Shown here one piece after another: positions 33,500 through 42,670 of a stretch of 64,000 bases of DNA. The DNA is from Microbacterium timonense (GTDB taxonomy: Bacteria; Actinomycetota; Actinomycetes; Actinomycetales; Microbacteriaceae): positions 1,156,158 through 1,220,157 of the forward strand of contig NZ_OLMV01000001.1 of assembly GCF_900292075.1 (NCBI RefSeq), given 5' to 3'. The notes below the pieces were generated by a model. That model was not told the origin of the DNA. It saw nothing but the letters and a program-made list of their open reading frames with translations, and searched no databases. Numbering within the stretch: position 1 is the first letter of the stretch; each line of letters begins with the position of its first letter. Made by a program: the position numbers and the translations under genes.

Positions 33500-36418
33500 T
33501 CACTCGCCCGAGTGGTGGTCGTAGCGGGTGAGGGCGTCGCGCAGTGACGCCCGATTCGTGACACCGAGTTTCGGGAACAGTCGGTAGAGGTGCCCGCCGA
33601 CCGTCCTGACCGAAAGGTGCATCCTCTCCGCGATCTCCTTGTTGGGCAGGCCGGCCGCGGCCAGCCGTGCCACCTCGGACTCCTGCGGGGTCAGCTCCGC
33701 CCGAGCGTACGGAGTGCCGCGATGTCTCGTGCGCCCCGTGGCACGCAGCGCTGCTCGTGCCCTCGCGGTCCACGGGACCGCGCCCAGATCCCCGAACAGC
33801 TCGACGGCACGCTCGAGATGAGGGCGCGCCAGACGGGCCTCGCGTTCCCGGCGCAGGTGGTCGCCGAAAGCCAGTTCCACCCGTGCCAGGTAGAACGGCC
33901 AGCGGTGTCCACCGCGGTCACGCAGCACCTCCTCGAAACGGCTGTCGGCCTGGTCGGGCTCGGCCACGAGCGCGGCGGCGGCGTCGCACAGGAAGCGAAG
34001 CCGCTCCGAGATGCGGTCCAGTCCGGCGGCTCGTGCGGCTGAGAGATGCCGACGCGCCTCTTCGTCTCGCCCGGCGCCGAGCAGCGCCTCGACGACGTCC
34101 AGGACGTTCCACATCGTGACCTGCTCGTGCGGCGGGAACGCACCGGGCTCGGCGATCCGCGCATACGCCGCGCAGGCGTCGCTGAAGCGCCCTTCGCCGA
34201 GAGCGAGAAGCCCGTCGATGTTCGCCGTGAATGTCGACACCGCCCGCGCGCCGCGGGGCATCGCCCAGGACTGCATGCGCTCGTACGCCGCCTCCAGATA
34301 CGGGCCGTCTCCTCGGCTCGCTGCCACCAGCATCCGCGGATTCATCCCGCCGCACTGGATCGCCCGCAGGTTGTGGTCCTCGCAGACGGCGATGCACTCC
34401 TCGGCGAGCGCGGCCGCCTCGTCCCATCGCCCCGCGAAGTACGCGTCGACGGCGAGCAGGATGAGGCCTGTCGCGCTGGTCGCCAGCGCACCACCCGATC
34501 GCGCGTCCGCGACCGCGCGCGCGATGGCTTCGCGGGGCATCCGGTCGACATAGTGCCCCGCGATGGCGACCTGCATCACCTCCAGCGGGTGGCTGCCGAC
34601 GGCGACGGCGTCCGTCAGCCGGTCGAGCTCGGCGAGGTCTTCCGGGGTCGCCCGGGCGGGATCGCCGAAGGTGCGAGCGGCGACCACCAGCGCCCGTGGC
34701 AGGCGCGAACCGTACCGCTGGGTGAACGCGTCGAGAGAGACCCACAGCTCATCACGACCGGCGAACGTGCAGATGAACTGCAGTGTGGTCGCCGCCGCCT
34801 CGAGAGTCCGGCTGTCGAGCTGATCGGGAGGGGTGGCGTCCAGAGCCGCGGTGAGCATGCGATGTGCGGCGTCCACCCCGCCGTCGCTGTTGGCCAGGTG
34901 CGACGCGGCGGCCGTGGCGCTGTGCAGGGTGCTCGCGGCATCCGGATTCGCCAGTCGCGCCCGGTGCAGCATCGCGTGGGCACTGGCCAGCGTGCCGGCG
35001 ACGTGGGAACCGAGGTATGCCGCTTCGGCGAGGCGTCGCGCGCGCTCCCGGGCATCGAGGGTGAGTTCGGCCGCGCGCACCATGATGGCGGAGGACCGCA
35101 CGACGTCACCACGCTGCAGGGCCATGAGCGCCGCCGCGTCGAGTTCACGCGCCACCTCGTCGTCGAACCCGAGCACGGCGTCCCCACGGTGCAGCGCGCG
35201 GTCGTAGCGGTCGGTGCTCGCATCGGCGAGCAGAGCGTGCGCTGCGCGACGCTCGTCCGCCGAGCTCAACTCGACGATCGCCGCGCGAGTTAGCGGATGG
35301 CGGAAGTGCAGCTGCTGACGCGCGCGGTCGAACGTCACCAGCCCGGACGTCTCCGCGTCGGCCAGCGCATCGGCGGCGAGCGCGACCAGCACCCCGAAGG
35401 CACCGCCCCTGCCGCTGTCCAGGGCTGCCAGCAGCAGCAGTTCACGGGTTGCCGACGAGAGGCTGCCCACCCGTTCCGCGAAGAGCCCCTGCAGACGTTC
35501 CGTCATCGGGATCGCGTCCGGCACGGACTCGGCACCGCTCACCTGTCCCGCCGAGAGGCCCCGCGGCAGCTCGATCAGTGCCAGCGGGTTGCCTCCGGCG
35601 AGGTCGATCACGTGGCCGCGGACCGCAGGGTGAAGATCCGGTGACGATGCGACCGACAGGGCATAGGCATCAGGCGGGCTGAGGGGGCCCACGATGAGAC
35701 GCTCCAGACTCGTGCGACCGAGGACGGCGGCGTCTTCCCGGCGCTCGGAGAGGATGAGACCGGCGCGCGAGGCCTGCAGCCGTCGGGCGAGGATGCTGAG
35801 AACGCGGGCGGTCGCGGCATCCGCCCATTGGAAGTCGTCGAAGATCATCATCACCGGCCGTTCCGCGCTGAGCGATTGGACCCACTGGACGAGAGCGGTC
35901 GTCAGCATGAGATCGGTGGGCGGATCGCCCGCTCCCATTCCCAGCGCGGTGGCCAGCGCGTCCTGATGTCGCGCGTCGAGCAGGCCGAGCGTGTGGACGG
36001 CGGGCAGCATCATCTGGTGAAGGCCACCGAAGCTGAGCTCCGTCTCGAACTCGATGCCGCTGGCTTGCAGGACCACCGCATCGCCCTGATCGGCCAGGCG
36101 CGCGGCGAATTCGTCCAGGAGTGCGGTCTTGCCGATCCCCGCGTCGCCCGTGACCTGGATGGCGCCCCCGCTGTGAGCGGTGCGCGCGGCGAACCCCAGC
36201 AGCTCGGCCATCTCGTGCTCCCGCCCGATCAGCTCGAGTGGACCGCGCACCGCTCGTCGCGTCGTGATGCGCGCGGCCATCGAAGGCGCGGGAACCGAAG
36301 GCGCGGGAGGCGTCGGATCAGCCGGTGCGCGCGTGGACTGGGAGAACAGGGCCGGCAGCGCCGGGTGCGCGTGTCGATCCACAGAGGCGGAGTGGGCCGC
36401 CTTCGACATCGATTCCAT
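33500..36418 (-). CDS. LuxR-family LAL regulator with ATPase domain (1)
   Basis: 972 residues. A STAND-type AAA domain has Walker A GDAGIGKT (about 91-98) and Walker B MMIFDDFQWAD (about 192-202). A long alpha-helical TPR-like region follows, and the C-terminus ends in a LuxR-type HTH (LTPQESEVARLAAAGLPNK, then RTVGGHLYRLFPKLG). LAL proteins are large signal-responsive activators. GAGGGAG at 7 bases supports ATG 36418. It is next to another LAL gene in the same direction, and a third lies at 43840. The ligand is unknown. Confidence 0.88.
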   Translation of the reverse strand: MESMSKAAHSASVDRHAHPALPALFSQSTRAPADPTPPAPSVPAPSMAARITTRRAVRGPLELIGREHEMAELLGFAARTAHSGGAIQVTGDAGIGKTALLDEFAARLADQGDAVVLQASGIEFETELSFGGLHQMMLPAVHTLGLLDARHQDALATALGMGAGDPPTDLMLTTALVQWVQSLSAERPVMMIFDDFQWADAATARVLSILARRLQASRAGLILSERREDAAVLGRTSLERLIVGPLSPPDAYALSVASSPDLHPAVRGHVIDLAGGNPLALIELPRGLSAGQVSGAESVPDAIPMTERLQGLFAERVGSLSSATRELLLLAALDSGRGGAFGVLVALAADALADAETSGLVTFDRARQQLHFRHPLTRAAIVELSSADERRAAHALLADASTDRYDRALHRGDAVLGFDDEVARELDAAALMALQRGDVVRSSAIMVRAAELTLDARERARRLAEAAYLGSHVAGTLASAHAMLHRARLANPDAASTLHSATAAASHLANSDGGVDAAHRMLTAALDATPPDQLDSRTLEAAATTLQFICTFAGRDELWVSLDAFTQRYGSRLPRALVVAARTFGDPARATPEDLAELDRLTDAVAVGSHPLEVMQVAIAGHYVDRMPREAIARAVADARSGGALATSATGLILLAVDAYFAGRWDEAAALAEECIAVCEDHNLRAIQCGGMNPRMLVAASRGDGPYLEAAYERMQSWAMPRGARAVSTFTANIDGLLALGEGRFSDACAAYARIAEPGAFPPHEQVTMWNVLDVVEALLGAGRDEEARRHLSAARAAGLDRISERLRFLCDAAAALVAEPDQADSRFEEVLRDRGGHRWPFYLARVELAFGDHLRREREARLARPHLERAVELFGDLGAVPWTARARAALRATGRTRHRGTPYARAELTPQESEVARLAAAGLPNKEIAERMHLSVRTVGGHLYRLFPKLGVTNRASLRDALTRYDHHSGE

Positions 36419-36532
36419 CGTCGGGCTCCCTCGGGCGGGTTGTGCTGTCGAGCTTGGTCTCGATGGGCCCGCGGCGAATCCGTAGCACCATCCGTAGAAC
36501 CCCCGGTGGACGCCCGGGGCGAGGTCCCGCCG

Positions 36533-39271
36533 TCAGCTCGGATCGGCGACGACGCCACCGCGCAGCCCGAGCCCGCGCAGTTGGCGACGGGAGCTGATCT
36601 CGAGCTTCATGAAGACCTTCGACAGGTGGTACTCCACCGTCCGCGGACTCAGGAACAGGCGCGCGGCGATCTCGGCGTTGGTCAGCCCCTGTCCTGCCAG
36701 GCGGGCGATCTGCGATTCCTGCGGCGTGAGCGTCTGCGGTGTCGCGGGGACCGGGCGCGTCGTCGCTCCCGCGGCGCGCAACTCGGCGAGAGCTCGTGCA
36801 CCGAAGGCGTCTGCGCCCATCGCGAGGAACGACTCGTGCGCGGTCGACAGGTGCACGCGTGCGTCTGACAGCCGCCTGCGCCGACGCAGCCACTCACCGT
36901 AGACGAGTTCGGTCCGCGCCAGATCGAACCGGGCGGCGGTGTCGGCGAGGAGGCTGACCGCTTCGACGAAGAGCGGCTCGGCGGCGTCGTCTTCCGCCAC
37001 CAGCGCACGCAGGCGGTGGTGGACGCCCTGAGCCCATGCCGTCCCGGAGGCCTGCGCCACAGCGGCGAACCGAGCGGTCACCGCTTCGGCTTCCTCGCGG
37101 TCGCCCGAGCGCACGGCCGCCTCCACCAGTTCCGCCATCGCCCACCCGCTGGTCGCGTGCAGCGAATGATGCAGCTGTACGGCGCGCCTCGCGTACTCGG
37201 CGGCGCGCCCGTACTGACCGCGACCGTTGTGGATCACGGCCGAGCCCCAGTGCGCGATCGCCACTCCTGTGCCCTCGCTGCGTCGCTGGGCCGCGTCGGC
37301 CACCTGCTGGGCGAGCGCGGCCAGCGCCTCCGCGTCGCCGCGCAATGCCGCCAGACCGATCGCACCGTACGGGCTGACCACCTCCCCCGTGGCCGCCGTG
37401 ATCGTCGCCATCTCCATCACCGCGTCCGAGGCGGCGCCGAGCTGGCCGCTGAAGAGCGACACGAACGTCCGTGAGCTGAGCGCGATGGGCAGCTCGCTGA
37501 AGTCGCCCCGTTCTCGCGCCATGTCCACGTGGCGTGCCGAAAGCGCGTCCCAGGTCCCCAGATCCCATGCCGCCGCCGCGGCGACGCACGCGAGCCACAG
37601 CCTGTCGGGCGCGTCGCCGAGGGCGGCGGCCCCGCGGTAGCGTGCGAGCGAGTCACTGAGCTCGGCCCACGCCCCCGCGTCGCCGCGATCAATGACGCAG
37701 ACGAGCGCGCTCATCAGTCGGGAAGGTTCGTCCCCGGCGTCGATACCCGCCGACTGCCACTGGGCGGCGACGTCGCGAAGGCCTGCGTCCGCTGCCAGCA
37801 CACCGGCGAAGAGCGACGCCGACATGGCGTGGAAGAACGCCTCCTGCGCCGCCGGCACGTCCACGTGCAGCAGATCGCTCGCCGCATCCAGGAACAGGGA
37901 GACGGTCGCACCGCCTCGGATGCGGGCGAACTCCACCCGGGCGCCGATGAGCTTGGCCTCCGCGCGCACCCGCTCGTTCACGGGTCTTCCCCGCAGCTCG
38001 GTGAGCTCGCGTCTGGCGTTGTCGAACTGACCCGCCAGCAACTCCGCCAGCGCCGTCAGCAGCGCCCACCGGTCTCGCAATTCTGCATCGTCGGTGATCG
38101 CCCGCGCCCGTCGCAGCAACTCTGCCGCGGTCGCCGGTCCCCCGCGCGACAGCGTCCGCTCCGCCGCCGATGCCAGCTCGGCCGCTGCCTCCTCGTCGGC
38201 GTGCGTCGCTGCGAGCGCACGATGCCAGGCCAGCAGCACGCGGTCTCCGCCGGGATCGTAGGTGGCGGCCAGCGCAGAATGGGCGTCTCGCACCGAGCTC
38301 GGCGACGCGCTGCGGTAGACGGCCGCGCGCACCAGCGGATGACGGAAACGCACGCCGCCACCCGGGTCGCACAGTCCGATCTCGGCCGCCGCGAGGGCTG
38401 CCTCCGGCGCGACGCCCAGGTGCGCTGCGGCGCGCTCGATGGCGGCGGCGTCGGCGAACGGCTCTGCCGCGGCGACCAGAAGCAGCGTCCGCGTGTCGGA
38501 TGGCAGTCCCGCCACCTGGCGAGCGAAGTGGGCTTCCAGCTCGCTCGGCCGGGAGGGGCGCGAAGACAGCATGATCCCGGTCGCGATCTCGGCGGGCCGC
38601 ATGGCACGGGCCGCTTCCACGATCACCAGCGGGTTTCCCTCCGACTCGTCCACGATCCGCTCGAGGGCGCGGGGGTGGACGGTACCGGGGACGAGGGATC
38701 GCAGCAGGTCGCGCGCGTCCGAAGTCGCGAAACCGCCGACTCCGAGATGAGACAGCCCGTCGGCCCACGCCAGAGGTTCCTCCGCCCGAGCGGCGAAGAC
38801 CATCCCGATCGGTTCGGCCTCCAGGCGGCGAGCGACGAATCCCAGAACCTGGGCCGACAGAGCATCCAGCCACTGCGCATCGTCCACGACGCACAGCAAC
38901 GGTCGTTCCTCGGCGGCCCGTGAGAGCAGGCTCAAGGTCGCCAGGCTCACCAGCAACCTGTCGGGGCTGGGGCCAGGCACCTCGCCGAAGACGGTGCGCA
39001 GCGCCTCCCGCTGCGGCACCGGCAGGTCGGAGACGAAGTCCATCAGCGGGCGGCACAGCTGGTGCAGCGCCGCATACGCCAACGTGACCTCGGACTGTAT
39101 GCCGGTCGTCGAGACGATGTGAAGTCCGTCCGCCCCGTCGGTGAGGTAACGCAGAAGAACCGTCTTGCCGACCCCGGCCGCGCCATTGAGAAGCAGCGTC
39201 GAGCTGCGACCGGCGCGAACGTCGCCGAGGAGGTCATCGAGCCGGGCTCGCTCTGAGTGCCTGTCGAGCAC
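36533..39271 (-). CDS. LuxR-family LAL regulator with ATPase domain (2)
   Basis: 912 residues. N-terminal Walker A GAAGVGKT (about 31-38) and Walker B LLCVVDDAQWLDA (about 126-138), a TPR-like middle and a C-terminal LuxR HTH (LTPQESQIARLAGQGLTNA, then RTVEYHLSKVFMKL). The GTG start at 39271 lies exactly six bases after TAGCCT and has no ribosome binding site, indicating a leaderless mRNA. The N-terminus MLDRHSERARLDDLL is nearly the same as that of the LAL gene at 43840, so the two are close paralogues. The region right of its start holds a divergent VOC-MFS-SnoaL operon, a plausible target. Confidence 0.88.
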   Translation of the reverse strand: MLDRHSERARLDDLLGDVRAGRSSTLLLNGAAGVGKTVLLRYLTDGADGLHIVSTTGIQSEVTLAYAALHQLCRPLMDFVSDLPVPQREALRTVFGEVPGPSPDRLLVSLATLSLLSRAAEERPLLCVVDDAQWLDALSAQVLGFVARRLEAEPIGMVFAARAEEPLAWADGLSHLGVGGFATSDARDLLRSLVPGTVHPRALERIVDESEGNPLVIVEAARAMRPAEIATGIMLSSRPSRPSELEAHFARQVAGLPSDTRTLLLVAAAEPFADAAAIERAAAHLGVAPEAALAAAEIGLCDPGGGVRFRHPLVRAAVYRSASPSSVRDAHSALAATYDPGGDRVLLAWHRALAATHADEEAAAELASAAERTLSRGGPATAAELLRRARAITDDAELRDRWALLTALAELLAGQFDNARRELTELRGRPVNERVRAEAKLIGARVEFARIRGGATVSLFLDAASDLLHVDVPAAQEAFFHAMSASLFAGVLAADAGLRDVAAQWQSAGIDAGDEPSRLMSALVCVIDRGDAGAWAELSDSLARYRGAAALGDAPDRLWLACVAAAAAWDLGTWDALSARHVDMARERGDFSELPIALSSRTFVSLFSGQLGAASDAVMEMATITAATGEVVSPYGAIGLAALRGDAEALAALAQQVADAAQRRSEGTGVAIAHWGSAVIHNGRGQYGRAAEYARRAVQLHHSLHATSGWAMAELVEAAVRSGDREEAEAVTARFAAVAQASGTAWAQGVHHRLRALVAEDDAAEPLFVEAVSLLADTAARFDLARTELVYGEWLRRRRRLSDARVHLSTAHESFLAMGADAFGARALAELRAAGATTRPVPATPQTLTPQESQIARLAGQGLTNAEIAARLFLSPRTVEYHLSKVFMKLEISSRRQLRGLGLRGGVVADPS

Positions 39272-39277
39272 GCGACC

Positions 39278-39283
39278 AGGCTA
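39278..39283 (-). promoter_or_regulatory. -10 element of leaderless LAL gene 2
   Basis: TAGCCT on the minus strand, six bases before GTG 39271. The same spacing is found before the paralogue at 43840. Confidence 0.55.
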
Positions 39284-39401
39284 GCTGGCTGCGCGGGGCG
39301 GTCGCGAATCGCCGGGGCTCGCGTCGTGCGCAAAGCGAGTCATCCGACTGATGATCGCGCGTGCGCCTGCGCGGCATCCTGCAGGCAGGAAGGAGAGCGA
39401 C

Positions 39402-39752
39402 ATGCACATCGGCGAATCGGATCCGCAGGCGCAGCTGTGGGCCGGCCTGCTGTCCGAGTCCGGCAACCCGGTGCTGCGGGTGCCCGAGCTGAGATCCGCA
39501 CTGCGCTGGTGGCGAGCAGCGACAGGGGCCCGGATCGTGGCGAAGGGAAGACTGGGCGACTTGCGGATCGCGGTGCTGGATCTGGCAGGCGGAACGCTCG
39601 CCGTCATGGTCGGCGGGCCCGGCGCGCTGGAGGCACCGCTGTCTCCCACGCAGATCCCGACGGCCTTCGACGACAGACGCACCGTCGGCGATCCGTGGGG
39701 GAACACCGTCGTGGTCCAGCCGTCGCGCCAGCCGGCAGGTGCCGCGGCATGA
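39402..39752 (+). CDS. VOC-like small protein
   Basis: 116 residues from ATG 39402 (AGGAAGGAGAG upstream). The pattern VPELRSALRWWRAATGARI, followed by LRIAVLDLAGGTLAVMVGG and DPWGNTVVVQP, looks like half of a vicinal-oxygen-chelate (glyoxalase) module, in which D-P-x-G-N is common near the end. The metal ligands are not clear, so catalysis is uncertain. Its stop overlaps the start of the MFS gene (ATGA), so it is co-translated. First gene of a three-gene operon. Confidence 0.6.
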   Translation: MHIGESDPQAQLWAGLLSESGNPVLRVPELRSALRWWRAATGARIVAKGRLGDLRIAVLDLAGGTLAVMVGGPGALEAPLSPTQIPTAFDDRRTVGDPWGNTVVVQPSRQPAGAAA

Positions 39753-41197
39753 GCGCAGCGCCGCGGCACGCCGCCGTGCGCCCCCGACTCGTGCTCCTCA
39801 TCTGCTGTCTGGCGCTGCTGCTGGTGTCGATCGACAACACGATCGTGAACGTCGCGCTCCCCGACATCGCGATCCGGCTGGGCGCTTCGGTGCAGAGCCT
39901 GCAATGGATCGTGGGCGCCTACGTTCTCACGCTCGGCAGTCTGCTGCTGCTGGCGGGGTCTCTTGCCGACCGGTTCGGGCGGAAGCGTGTCTTCACCATC
40001 GGACTCCTCACCTTCACGACCGCCTCCGCCGGAGCGGGGCTCGCCGCGGACGAGGGGATGCTGATCGCGCTGCGCGCCGTGCAGGGCGCAGGCGGCGCGA
40101 TGATGACGCCCGTGGCTCTGGCGATCATCAGCGCCGTGTTCACGGAACCCGGGCGACGTGCCCGCGCGATCGGCTGGTGGGGGGCGGTCAGCGGGATCGG
40201 GATTGCACTGGGTCCGCTCATCGGCGGACCGCTCGTGGATGCTCTCGGGTGGCGGTCGGTGTTCTGGGTCAATGTGCCGCTGGGCGTCTCGGCGGTCGCA
40301 CTGACGGCGCTGTTCGTCCCCGAATCCCGTCGGGCACATCCCAGAGCCCTGGATCCGGTGGCGCAGCTGCTGGTCATGGGCTTCCTGGGCCCGATCGCCT
40401 TCGCGGTGATCCGCGTGCCGGTGGACGGTGTGACCGGCTCCACCCTCATCGCGGCGGCGATCGGTCTGCTGTGCGGGGTCGCGCTCGTCGCGTGGGAGCT
40501 CCGACGCGATGAGCCTCTTGTGGACATCCACGTGTTCGGCGACCGGGTCTTCAGCGCCTCGTTCGGCGCGGCCTTCCTCTCCTTCTTCGCCTTCGCGGGG
40601 CTGCTGTTCGCGAATACGACGTTCGTGCAGTCGGTTCGCGGCCTGAGCGCCACCGAGGCCGGGTTCGTCACTCTTCCCCTGGCCGTCGCGGTCATCGTGG
40701 CCGGCCCGCTGTCGGGACGACTCGTGGCAGCAGGCCGCACCCGCGGCGCCGTGGCCGCCGCCGGGTGGGCGATCGCCGCGGCCGGAGTGCTCTTCTCGCT
40801 CGTCGACGGCCTGCCGGTGTGGTTCGTCACCGTGCCCCTCGCGCTGTTCGGCGTGGGCTTCGGCCTTCTCAACGATCCCGTCAACGTCGCCGCGGTGTCC
40901 GAGCTGCCGGCGGCTCGTGCCGCGTCCGGCGCCGCCATGATGTCCTCCGCGAAACAGATCGGGCAGCTGTTCGGCGTCAGCGTCGTCGGCGCGGCGATCA
41001 GCCTCCTCGCGACACAGAATCGCCTCGGGGTCGGGGCGGTCACGCCCATCGTCGTCTGCGGCGCACTCTCCGTCGCCGGCGTGGGGGTGCTGCTCGCCTC
41101 GCCGCTGATGACCCGACGCAGGCTCGGGAGGCGGCCGCAGGCGCACTCGGCGTCAGACTCCCCCCTCTCCCCCGGACGGAAGGAAACCTTCTCATGA
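39749..41197 (+). CDS. MFS drug/H+ exporter (DHA2 family), second copy
   Basis: 482 residues from ATG 39749, which overlaps the previous stop as ATGA. About 14 helices. DNTIVNVALPDI near 30-41 is the start of helix 1 in DHA2 exporters, GSLADRFGRKRVF is motif A, and motif C-like SGIGIALGPLIGGPLV follows. It probably exports drug-like or toxic compounds. Together with the upstream VOC-like and downstream SnoaL-like genes it forms a small operon, perhaps for resistance to one compound class. Confidence 0.88.
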   Translation: MSAAPRHAAVRPRLVLLICCLALLLVSIDNTIVNVALPDIAIRLGASVQSLQWIVGAYVLTLGSLLLLAGSLADRFGRKRVFTIGLLTFTTASAGAGLAADEGMLIALRAVQGAGGAMMTPVALAIISAVFTEPGRRARAIGWWGAVSGIGIALGPLIGGPLVDALGWRSVFWVNVPLGVSAVALTALFVPESRRAHPRALDPVAQLLVMGFLGPIAFAVIRVPVDGVTGSTLIAAAIGLLCGVALVAWELRRDEPLVDIHVFGDRVFSASFGAAFLSFFAFAGLLFANTTFVQSVRGLSATEAGFVTLPLAVAVIVAGPLSGRLVAAGRTRGAVAAAGWAIAAAGVLFSLVDGLPVWFVTVPLALFGVGFGLLNDPVNVAAVSELPAARAASGAAMMSSAKQIGQLFGVSVVGAAISLLATQNRLGVGAVTPIVVCGALSVAGVGVLLASPLMTRRRLGRRPQAHSASDSPLSPGRKETFS

Positions 41198-41577
41198 GCA
41201 CCTCCTACGATGCTGTCGCTTCCGGCATCCGGCGCCTGGAGCTCGAGCTGGTCGTGCGTGACCTCATCACGGTCCTCAATGAGGGGTGCGTGCGGGATCT
41301 CGTCCCGTTCCTCGACGAGGCTCTGATCTACCGTGCCAGCGCCAGCCACACGGTGAAGGGGCTGCGAGCCGTGCTGGCGATGATCGCCGACATCAACTCG
41401 ACCTTCGTCGTCCGTCACACCACCGTGGACTGGTTGGCGGTGGACGATTCGACGGTGCTCGCGCAGCAGACGATCGCGCTCGCCTTGCGGGGGTCGCCCA
41501 CGCAGACGGTGCTCGGGTTCGCAAGCTACCGCTTTCGCGGCCTGCAGGTGGTCGAGTGGACCCAGACCCACTCGTGA
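41194..41577 (+). CDS. SnoaL/NTF2-like protein
   Basis: 127 residues from ATG 41194, which overlaps the MFS stop as ATGA; GGAAGGAAA lies upstream. The cone-shaped NTF2-like fold is suggested by an N-terminal helix pair (VVRDLITVLNEGCVRDLVPFL), YRASASHTVKGLRAVLAM and the strands FVVRHTTVDWLAV and TVLAQQTIALAL. Such proteins include SnoaL cyclases, limonene epoxide hydrolases and ligand binders. The active residues cannot be assigned. Last gene of the VOC-MFS-SnoaL operon. Confidence 0.72.
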   Translation: MSTSYDAVASGIRRLELELVVRDLITVLNEGCVRDLVPFLDEALIYRASASHTVKGLRAVLAMIADINSTFVVRHTTVDWLAVDDSTVLAQQTIALALRGSPTQTVLGFASYRFRGLQVVEWTQTHS

Positions 41578-41640
41578 TGCCGATGTGACTCCACGAACGC
41601 CCGCGCGCCCGCCGCACGAGATGTACGGCCCGCGCCGGAC

Positions 41641-42522
41641 TCAGTCGACTGCGGAGGATGCACCTGCCGCGGGGTACTCCCCGGGGTAGGGCTGATCGTA
41701 GTCCGCGGAGCGGCTGACGGACGCCCACAGGCTGTCCGAGTTCAGCAGCCGGCGGTCCTGCGCGATCGCGAACTCCGAGGCGTTGACTCCGAGGGGCAGG
41801 TTGTCGGGGATGTCGTCTCGCGCAGCCACTTGAACGAGGATCTCCGCCGCGCGCTCAGGGTCGCCCGCCGGACCCGACGCCGTGTTCCGAACCCGCGTGT
41901 GCATCGCGCCGACGGTCTGCTGGTACGCCTCCGGGACGTCGAAGACCGTCATGGATGCTCCCGCCCAGTCGGTGCGGAACCCGGAAGGCTCCACGACCAG
42001 CACCTTGACGCCGAACGGCGCAGCCTCCACTCGAAGGACGCGGCTGAACCCGTCGATGGCGAACTTCGCGGCCTGGTACGAGCCGATGCCGGGGGAACCG
42101 CCGACGCGTCCGCCGATCGATGACACTTGGATGAAGAGCCCGCGGCCTTGCAGACGCAGGATGGGCAGCGCCGCCTTCGAGACGTTGTAGACCCCCCAGA
42201 AATTCGTCTCGAACTGCTCCCGCACATCGGCGTCATCGGCCGTCTCGATGGGCGCCACATTGGCATACCCCGCGTTGTTCACGATGACATCGAGCCCGCC
42301 GAGGGCGGCGGCCGCCTCCTGGACAGTCCGGCGCGCATCTGCGGCATCGGTCACGTCGAGTCGCAGCGGGAGGATGCGCTCGCCCCACCGTGTCACGAGA
42401 TCATCCAGTTGCTCCGGACGCCGGGCCGTCGCGGCGACGCGGTTTCCCGCGCGCAGCGCGGCGACCGTGAGGGCCCGCCCGAGCCCGCGGGAGGAACCCG
42501 TGATGAACCATGTCTGAGTCAT
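41641..42522 (-). CDS. Short-chain dehydrogenase/reductase
   Basis: 293 residues from ATG 42522. Classical SDR motifs: the cofactor loop TGSSRGLGRAL (about 8-18), NNAGYANV (about 84-91), catalytic Ser in QVSSIGGRVG (about 135) and YQAAK (about 149-153). Arg residues after the second strand (TARRPEQL) point to NADPH. This layout (about 280 residues, start TWFITGSSRGLGR) matches the 'oxidoreductase/retinol dehydrogenase-like' SDRs with broad carbonyl substrates. It is divergent from the LtrA gene. Real substrate unknown. Confidence 0.9.
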   Translation of the reverse strand: MTQTWFITGSSRGLGRALTVAALRAGNRVAATARRPEQLDDLVTRWGERILPLRLDVTDAADARRTVQEAAAALGGLDVIVNNAGYANVAPIETADDADVREQFETNFWGVYNVSKAALPILRLQGRGLFIQVSSIGGRVGGSPGIGSYQAAKFAIDGFSRVLRVEAAPFGVKVLVVEPSGFRTDWAGASMTVFDVPEAYQQTVGAMHTRVRNTASGPAGDPERAAEILVQVAARDDIPDNLPLGVNASEFAIAQDRRLLNSDSLWASVSRSADYDQPYPGEYPAAGASSAVD

Positions 42523-42670
42523 GCCGTCAGCATGCGTGCGCGGGCTGCCGACTGCATGAGTCAATTCACCCGACCGGCGATGCCGGCCGACCGGCGCCCC
42601 TCGTCGAGTCGTTCCACGGACGCTGCTGCGCCCGATCCGCGGCATCCTGCGTCCAGAGAGGGAGCCCGCG